Source: Oscillospiraceae bacterium (GTDB lineage: Bacteria > Bacillota > Clostridia > Oscillospirales > Ruminococcaceae). From it: a stretch of DNA of 55,547 nt. Each line of letters opens with the position of its first letter. The stretch's first letter is position 1. The stretch is from contig JAGAWT010000026.1 of the NCBI GenBank assembly GCA_018110985.1, forward strand, positions 1 to 55,547, written 5' to 3'. Under the pieces are notes generated by a model, which searched no databases, was not told the origin of the DNA, and saw nothing but the letters and a program-made list of their open reading frames with translations. Positions 50,238-55,547 of this stretch are shown piece after piece. A program made the position numbers and the translations under genes.

Positions 50238-51632
50238 TCAGATGACCACTATCTTTTGCAGGTGCTCTGTCCAGGAGTCTCCGTCGGAGCGGTTCACCTC
50301 GTTCATATTGGTGATAAGAACGCTGTTTGTGTCGTAGATCTTCTCACTGTCGTCGTAATAGGTGCCCGCTGCGCTTATGCAGTAGGGCGCATCCTTGTAG
50401 ACACCCAGGAATATCATTATGTGTCCCTTGAAAAACAGCACGGAACCTATGGGCACCTTTTTCAGGAGCCTTATCTTTTTCTTTACGGGGTATTCCGTCA
50501 CATCGTAGGTCTTTTTGCCGTTGTAGTTGCCTATATCCGAAGACACACGGGGCAGCTTTATGCCGAAGCAGCGGAATATCTCTCCCGTGATGCCGGAGCA
50601 GTCGTTGGAATGGCTCATGCCTGCCCAGCCGTATCTGTCACCGTAGAGCTTCATTGCCTGCCTTACCACGTTTTCCCTTGTGTAGTCGAGGTAGCCGATA
50701 TTCACATCTTCCTTTATGGATATAAGGGAATACCTGTCGGTGATATAGCCGTCCTCTCCCCTTACGGGCAGCTTTACGATGTAGCAGCCCTTGGTCTCCC
50801 TGTCGTTTATGAATTCCGGGGCATCCTCTATCCTTACCAGAGGCATTTTTGTCCCCATGGGGAGAAGGCTGCCGCTGAGGGACTCGTTCTCCACATCATC
50901 CTGAAGGCGCACCTCCCTGCCGGTCACCACGAGAAATTCCTCCGGGTCGGCTCTTTCAAGCCATTCATCCTTGGTCTCGCATAAAGCCACACAATCCTTG
51001 TGTACCCAGCCCGAAAAGCCCTCAAAGCAGACATAGAGCCATTCACCGTCGGCGGTCTCATGGAGCACGGCAAGGGGCATATAGGGCATGAACTCCGACC
51101 ACACCATCACATCGTAGAACCTGTCTCCCTCGTCCTCTCCTATGAAATCATAGCTGGGAAAGGCTCTCAGGCTGGATCTTTTGGTGGAAAAGCCGAACTG
51201 CACCTGCACCTCGTCCTCTATGCCCTCCATGTTCCTCTTTTCCTCCAGCTTCCTCCAGTAGGAAGATGTGGTGGGCTTTCCCTTCCTGTAGACTGCCGAA
51301 GGGTCGGAGGGGGTGTTCGCCATGCCCACAAGGGCACGGACTATGCCGCCATCTATGGTGTCCTCCAGATCGTAAAGGGAGACGGTATTGCCGTCTATGC
51401 TGAATGTGATGCGGTTTTCCTCATTGAGCCTGTCTATACTGCTCCTGCTGTATATCTTCTTTTCCTCCGCTCCCTTCAGGTCTATCCAGAAATCCGCATC
51501 CGTCATCTTGAAGGGAACATATTCATCCATGCGCACATAGTCCGATATATCTGCCTTTGCGGCATAGGTCACGGGAGATGAGAGCATGAGCACCGACATC
51601 GCTGCGGCAAGCACCGCCGTTATTCTTTTCAT
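50238..51632 (-). CDS. Secreted SH3/NlpC-P60-like cell-wall hydrolase
   Basis: A 464-residue exported protein. Signal peptide about 1-24 (cleavage near TYA-AKA). Two SH3-like stretches follow (about 160-220 with WLYVCFEGFSGWVHKDCV; about 235-310). The C-terminal NlpC/P60-type domain has the catalytic Cys in SNDCSGITGEIFRCFG (about 348) and His in FKGHIMIFLG (about 404). This is the architecture of SH3b-NlpC/P60 dipeptidyl-peptidases that trim muropeptides. It is preceded at 39 bases by the membrane protein gene at 51672 and may be co-transcribed with it. Substrate inferred. Confidence 0.8.
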   Translation of the reverse strand: MKRITAVLAAAMSVLMLSSPVTYAAKADISDYVRMDEYVPFKMTDADFWIDLKGAEEKKIYSRSSIDRLNEENRITFSIDGNTVSLYDLEDTIDGGIVRALVGMANTPSDPSAVYRKGKPTTSSYWRKLEEKRNMEGIEDEVQVQFGFSTKRSSLRAFPSYDFIGEDEGDRFYDVMVWSEFMPYMPLAVLHETADGEWLYVCFEGFSGWVHKDCVALCETKDEWLERADPEEFLVVTGREVRLQDDVENESLSGSLLPMGTKMPLVRIEDAPEFINDRETKGCYIVKLPVRGEDGYITDRYSLISIKEDVNIGYLDYTRENVVRQAMKLYGDRYGWAGMSHSNDCSGITGEIFRCFGIKLPRVSSDIGNYNGKKTYDVTEYPVKKKIRLLKKVPIGSVLFFKGHIMIFLGVYKDAPYCISAAGTYYDDSEKIYDTNSVLITNMNEVNRSDGDSWTEHLQKIVVI

Positions 51633-51671
51633 TCCTGATACCTCTCTTTTGTTATTTGATGGGATATCTCA

Positions 51672-52205
51672 TCAGTTTATAAATATTATCCTTGTCTCTC
51701 TGAAAGAGGAGATGATCCTCGTTATCGCCGAATAAATGATACCCGCACAGAAGATGTAGACAGCCGTTCTTTCGGAATTGATGAACACTATGCAAAGCGC
51801 CGCCGACACCAGATTTATTATACCTGTGGCAAGGGTGAACTTTGAGAACGGGTAGCCCGAATCCTTTGCCTCTTTTACTCTCAGCACATCTATCACTCCC
51901 GAAAAGGCGTGGCTGATGAAAAGGTACAGCAGCACAACGGCTCTCGGTATGCTGTCGAGGGAGACCGCAAAGGCTCCCGCATCAAGGAGCAGGACACCCA
52001 TGTAGAGCATCCTCTTTCCGCCCACCATGTGCCTTGCCATGCTGAAATAGTATATGATAGTCTTTGCACCCATCAGCAGAAGCGAAAAAGACAGTATGAC
52101 CGCCACAAAAACATAGCCGTCTGCGGGCTCTGCGATCATATACACCGCCGCCGCTGTCTGTATCAGGGCAAACAGGATGTTCCTTACTCTTCCCGCATTA
52201 GTCAT
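51672..52205 (-). CDS. DUF308-like integral membrane protein
   Basis: A 177-residue protein of about six hydrophobic helices (ILFALIQTAAAVYMIAEP, FSLLLMGAKTIIYYF, MGVLLLDAGAFAV, VVLLYLFISHAFSGVIDVLR, ...). The helix-hairpin repeat is like the DUF308 protein at 3521-4060. Function unknown. Its start overlaps the end of the DUF6765-like gene by eight bases. Confidence 0.65.
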   Translation of the reverse strand: MTNAGRVRNILFALIQTAAAVYMIAEPADGYVFVAVILSFSLLLMGAKTIIYYFSMARHMVGGKRMLYMGVLLLDAGAFAVSLDSIPRAVVLLYLFISHAFSGVIDVLRVKEAKDSGYPFSKFTLATGIINLVSAALCIVFINSERTAVYIFCAGIIYSAITRIISSFRETRIIFIN

Positions 52206-53361
52206 CCGTACCTCTCCTTCCCAGATAGTCCTTCAGCTTCATAAAATCCTTTATGCCCTTTCCCTTACCGGGATCTGCCGAAAAGCCTGCCAGCAGGTTG
52301 CCGGACCTGAATATACTGCCGCTGACCATACTTTTCTGTGCAAGGGCAGCAAGAACGAACCTGCCTATCGCCGTATCATCCTTTTTGCTGTCGGGAGCAT
52401 CCGTATATTCCTTTTCTGCGGCACGGGTGTCAAAATCCCCGGGCACCACATCCCAGTTTTCCTTTAAAAATGCCTTCCAGTCCTCACAGGCATCAAGCTG
52501 CCTCTTTTCAAGTATCTCCTTTATGCGGAGTCCGTAGGGCTCTGCAGCCTCATAGTCATAAACTCCCGTCTCAAACTCCCCGACCTCTCCCCTGAGGTAC
52601 TTCAGGGCATAGACCATCTGACAGAAAGCGTTGTAGTATTCCTTAGGATTGTCCTTTATGACCTGCCTGTAATCTCCCCATGCGGGCATATACACATAGC
52701 GGGCAAAGCTGAGGTCGGGCAGGTGGCCTGCTCTCCCGTGACCCAGCACCATTACGGACTTTTCGGAGTAATTGTTGAGACTGTTGTTGTAGATGCCGTT
52801 TTCCGGGTCATCCTCTGCCGTAAGACTGTGCCGGAACTTTACGGGTCTTCTTGTAAAGCCATCCTCCCCCGGTATAAGCTCTTCAAGGTCATCGCCTATA
52901 TTGTTTATTACAAGGGAGGGAGTACCCGCAAAATAGCGGTGTGCCCAGGTATCTGCCAGAACGTGCATGGCAAGCCCCGCCGCCTCGATGGTGCCTTCCC
53001 TTTTTGCAAGGCGCACCGTCTCTCCGGCCAGCGCCCCGTCGGGGCCGCAGATGAGCCTGTACTTGCTTTTGTACAGGATGGATCCCTTTACCTGTGCTTT
53101 AAGATCTGCGGGGAGAAAGTGGAAGGATGCCCATATGCGGGTGATATCCTGCATTGAAACAGGGTCCGAACCGCTCTCCATAAGCTCCAGCATGAGCTGA
53201 GTGGTAGCGGCGTTCAGCGGAGCCTTTATTCCGGAAAGGAAGGTGCGTGAGCAGTGATCCGTCATCTGTGAGAAAAAGCCCGTTTTTATGCTTTGGTCGG
53301 GGTCGTACCCTGCTATAAGGGCAGCGGCGGCGGTGGCGTAGTAGTGAAAATCAAGCTGCAT
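52198..53361 (-). CDS. DUF6765-family protein
   Basis: A 387-residue soluble protein opening with MQLDFHYYATAAAALIAGYD and containing AMHVLADTWAHRYFAGTPS (about 142-160), both hallmarks of DUF6765. The clustered His/Asp residues resemble the zinc site of phospholipase-C/S1-nuclease-like helical hydrolases, which suggests a metal-dependent hydrolase; this is inference. No signal peptide. It overlaps its neighbours by 8 and 11 bases. Confidence 0.8.
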   Translation of the reverse strand: MQLDFHYYATAAAALIAGYDPDQSIKTGFFSQMTDHCSRTFLSGIKAPLNAATTQLMLELMESGSDPVSMQDITRIWASFHFLPADLKAQVKGSILYKSKYRLICGPDGALAGETVRLAKREGTIEAAGLAMHVLADTWAHRYFAGTPSLVINNIGDDLEELIPGEDGFTRRPVKFRHSLTAEDDPENGIYNNSLNNYSEKSVMVLGHGRAGHLPDLSFARYVYMPAWGDYRQVIKDNPKEYYNAFCQMVYALKYLRGEVGEFETGVYDYEAAEPYGLRIKEILEKRQLDACEDWKAFLKENWDVVPGDFDTRAAEKEYTDAPDSKKDDTAIGRFVLAALAQKSMVSGSIFRSGNLLAGFSADPGKGKGIKDFMKLKDYLGRRGTDD

Positions 53362-53872
53362 CCCGCACCTCTTTCTTCAGCCGCCTTTTTATCAGCTTCA
53401 CCTTTACGGCGTTCCAGGAAAGCTCTGCCGCACAAAGCAGGCAGGAAAACTGCACCACGGGAGTGATGACCACATCCATAACATATGCCCGCCCCTCAAA
53501 AATGTTCAGTATAACAAGCAAAAGCTGCCAGAACTCCCAAAGGAGCATGAACACCGACAGCACTGCGTACCCCATTCCGCTCTTCCTTCCTTTTCCCTCA
53601 CGGCGTGCCCCCAGACCCACAAGCAGCCTTAAAAGCATATCCATCCCCAGCAGCCCGTATGATAAGACATACACAAGAAAATAATAGACCTGCTTGTCTG
53701 CTATGGCAGCAGGGTCGTAGTTCTGTTCAAGCTGTTCCGTCACAACGGCATCGTGGGTAGTCAGAGAAAGAGTGAAGCGGATCACGGACCACAGCCCGAA
53801 AATTATCATGGCTGAGCCGCTCACATAAAGGGTGTCGCTCCTGCGCCGCAGAGAGACTTCAAGATCCTCCAT
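53351..53872 (-). CDS. Unrecognised four-helix membrane protein
   Basis: A 173-residue protein with hydrophobic segments at about 18-38, 67-90, 105-125 and 130-152, and a basic tail (KVKLIKRRLKKEVRDA). A basic loop lies mid-protein (ARREGKGRKSG). I recognise no family. It is first in the operon leading to the DUF6765 and DUF308 genes. It overlaps the next gene by 11 bases. Confidence 0.65.
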   Translation of the reverse strand: MEDLEVSLRRRSDTLYVSGSAMIIFGLWSVIRFTLSLTTHDAVVTEQLEQNYDPAAIADKQVYYFLVYVLSYGLLGMDMLLRLLVGLGARREGKGRKSGMGYAVLSVFMLLWEFWQLLLVILNIFEGRAYVMDVVITPVVQFSCLLCAAELSWNAVKVKLIKRRLKKEVRDAA

Positions 53873-53914
53873 CCGAATTTCCTTCCTATGTGGAATGTAA
53901 AACTATACCTTTTA

Positions 53915-53943
53915 ATTGTAACATATTTTTTCGGGATAATCAA
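53915..53943 (-). promoter_or_regulatory. Promoter of the 53872-to-50238 operon
   Basis: On the minus strand TTGATT (53938-53943) and TACAAT (53915-53920) are spaced 17. Confidence 0.75.
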
Positions 53944-54004
53944 CCGTTTTGAAGATTTTTGACCCCCACAGATATTACATAACGGTTACATTTTTCTTCT
54001 GTAC

Positions 54005-54033
54005 TTGATTTACAGGGACTTATATGATAGAAT
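54005..54033 (+). promoter_or_regulatory. Promoter of the SNF transporter gene
   Basis: TTGATT (54005-54010) and TAGAAT (54028-54033) spaced 17, divergent from the minus-strand promoter at 53915-53943. Confidence 0.6.
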
Positions 54034-54105
54034 TTAAAGATGGTGTTTGTCAACTTTTCGTATTTTGACAATATATCCGTTCAACACTTTAAAGGGAATG
54101 TGGAT

Positions 54106-55485
54106 ATGAAAAAAAGAAATTCTTTTTCAAGCTCACTGGGATTCGTGCTGGCGGCTGCGGGCAGCGCCGTCGGACTGGGAAACATCTGGCGCTTTCCTTA
54201 CCTTGCCGCAAAGGACGGCGGCGGACTGTTCCTCTGCATTTACATAGTCCTTGCCCTGACCTTCGGCTTTACCATGCTGATAACAGAGCTGAGCATCGGC
54301 AGAAAGACCAAGCAGAGCGCACTTTCTGCATACGGTGCCATAGACAGGCGTTTCAGGTGGATAGGTGTGGGGGCGAGCGTAGTCCCCTTTATGATCCTCC
54401 CCTACTACTGCGTTATAGGCGGGTGGGTAATGAAGTACCTGACCGACTTTGTGACGGGAAAGGGAAGTGCATCGGCTCAAAGCGGCTATTTCACGGAGTT
54501 TATCTCCTCTCTCCCCTCTCCTGTCATCTTTGATATCATTTTTCTCCTGATCACCGCCTTTGTGGTATACAGGGGCGTGAACCAAGGGATAGAGGCTCTC
54601 TCCAAAGTGATGATGCCCATCCTGCTCGTGATGATCGTCGGCATTTCCATTTATTCCCTCACCCTTTCAAACGGTGAAAGAACGGGTCTTGAAGGAATGA
54701 AGATATATATCATCCCCGACATAAGCGGAATGAGCATAAAGGACATTTTCAGGGTCATCTTTGATGCCGTGGGACAGCTTTTCTACAGTATCAGCGTTTC
54801 CATGGGCATAATGGTCACCTACGGCTCCTATCTCAAGGACGATGAGGATCTGGTAAAGTCCGTCCGCCGCATAGAGTTCTTTGATACCCTTGTGGCTTTC
54901 CTTGCAGGAGTAATGATAATCCCCGCCGTGTATGTGTTCATGGGCAGAGAGGGTATGAGCTCAGGCGGCCCCGGTCTTATGTTCGTAGCCCTGCCCGAAG
55001 TGTTCTCCGCCATGGGGACAGTGGGTAGCATCGTGGGAGCGGTATTCTTCGTGATGGTGTTCTTTGCCGCACTTACAAGCTCCATAAGCATACTGGAGAC
55101 CATAACCTCCAGCCTTATAGATTCCCTCGGCTGGTCAAGGAAAAAGGCGGTCCTTGCGGAAACAGCCGCAGCAGGTGTGCTTGGAGTGCTCATCTGCCTG
55201 GGCTACAATCTCCTTTACTTCGAGCTTCCCCTGCCCAACGGCACCACCGCACAGCTCCTTGATGTATTCGACTACCTGAGCAACTATGTGCTCATGCCCG
55301 CAACAGCCATAGCCACCTGCATCTTCATAGGGTGGTTCGCAAAGCCACAGACCGTCATTGATGAAGCCAGAAAGAACGGCGAAAAAATGGGCAGAGAAAA
55401 GCTGTATGTGGTGATGCTGAAATTCATATCACCCCTGCTTCTCGGCATACTCCTTGTAAGCTCCTTCATAGATGCAGCCTCCTGA
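54106..55485 (+). CDS. Sodium:neurotransmitter symporter family (SNF/NSS) transporter
   Basis: A 459-residue sodium-coupled amino-acid transporter of the LeuT fold. The first helix carries the family signature AAAGSAVGLGNIWRFPYLAAKDGGG (unwound Na+/substrate site). About eleven further hydrophobic helices follow. FYSISVSMGIMVTYGSYL (helix 6) and FFAALTSSISILE (helix 8) are the other site-forming segments. Bacterial members transport tryptophan, tyrosine or other amino acids; the substrate is not predictable here. ATG 54106 is chosen because AAAGGGA is eight bases upstream and the conserved helix begins soon after. It is followed at once by a GC-rich repeat at the window edge. Confidence 0.92.
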   Translation: MKKRNSFSSSLGFVLAAAGSAVGLGNIWRFPYLAAKDGGGLFLCIYIVLALTFGFTMLITELSIGRKTKQSALSAYGAIDRRFRWIGVGASVVPFMILPYYCVIGGWVMKYLTDFVTGKGSASAQSGYFTEFISSLPSPVIFDIIFLLITAFVVYRGVNQGIEALSKVMMPILLVMIVGISIYSLTLSNGERTGLEGMKIYIIPDISGMSIKDIFRVIFDAVGQLFYSISVSMGIMVTYGSYLKDDEDLVKSVRRIEFFDTLVAFLAGVMIIPAVYVFMGREGMSSGGPGLMFVALPEVFSAMGTVGSIVGAVFFVMVFFAALTSSISILETITSSLIDSLGWSRKKAVLAETAAAGVLGVLICLGYNLLYFELPLPNGTTAQLLDVFDYLSNYVLMPATAIATCIFIGWFAKPQTVIDEARKNGEKMGREKLYVVMLKFISPLLLGILLVSSFIDAAS

Positions 55486-55547
55486 GTCGGCACGGCCGAC
55501 AGCGAACATCCGGCAGGCCGGCAGCGAACATCCGCCACGGCCGGCAG
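55486..55547. repeat. GC-rich tandem repeat at the right window edge
   Basis: Two and a half units of 22-23 bases with core GGCCGRCAGCGAACATCCGS are visible before the window ends. The first unit is preceded by a GTCGGC-ACG-GCCGAC inverted repeat (55486-55500). GC content is far above that of the surrounding DNA. The full array length cannot be seen. Confidence 0.7.

Overview
The window looks like chromosome of a fibre-degrading gut Clostridium relative, most likely a Ruminococcus-type Oscillospiraceae. The reasons are lipoprotein GH5 endoglucanases, a membrane-anchored CBM4-like/GH9 cellulase, a full pectin/hexuronate catabolic locus, many consensus -35/N17/-10 promoters with strong Shine-Dalgarno sites, and Firmicute-type tRNAs and housekeeping genes (alaS, purA). 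No dockerin or cohesin is visible, so the cellulases appear to be tethered one by one to the cell surface. No taxonomic search could be run.

Layout. 1-139: 3' end of a group II intron, followed by an APH-fold kinase. 1.4-4.7 kb: GH5 lipoprotein, DUF308 membrane protein, HAD phosphatase. 4.8-6.3 kb: TetR-controlled hydrolase operon. 6.5-6.7 kb: tRNA-Gly and tRNA-Val. 6.9-9.2 kb: two unrecognised envelope proteins. 9.5-11.8 kb: LacI-like sensor fused to a degenerate GGDEF domain. 12-12.7 kb: AIM24/TIGR00266 protein. 12.8-24.6 kb: an accessory island with recombinase and transposase scraps, internally deleted ECF and ABC transporter genes, AraC regulators, a small protein plus P1B ATPase pair resembling ferrosome (fez) operons, a methyltransferase/membrane-protein operon, flavodoxin, aldo/keto reductases and a TetR regulator. 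24.7-39.5 kb: pectin/hexuronate locus, a ten-gene minus-strand operon divergent from a LacI regulator, uxaC and a cytosolic pectin methylesterase. 39.8-46.1 kb: GH9, M23 peptidase, GH5_4. 46.2-50.1 kb: purA and alaS. 50.2-53.9 kb: NlpC/P60-like protein and membrane proteins. 54.1-55.5 kb: SNF-family transporter. A GC-rich tandem repeat runs off the right edge.

How the genes work together. De-esterified, unsaturated oligogalacturonides appear to be imported by an ABC transporter (27665-29086 with 24690-26485). Inside the cell they would be trimmed by the methylesterase and the GH105 hydrolase, then routed through KduI/KduD and UxaC/UxaB/UxaA to 2-keto-3-deoxygluconate, which KdgK and KDPG aldolase convert to pyruvate and triose phosphate. 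Matching LacI-type operators lie on both divergent promoters.

The most unusual signal is non-coding. A 105-bp element with imperfect terminal inverted repeats, ends ATAC...GTAT and a nested hairpin occurs seven times, plus one diverged 98-bp copy, in this 55 kb. All copies lie at transcription-unit borders. One supplies the last bases of a -10 box and becomes a 5' leader, one supplies a stop codon, and one truncates a reading frame. The inner stem shows compensatory changes. Pairs of direct copies bracket the hydrolase-tetR operon and the ferrosome-like operon.
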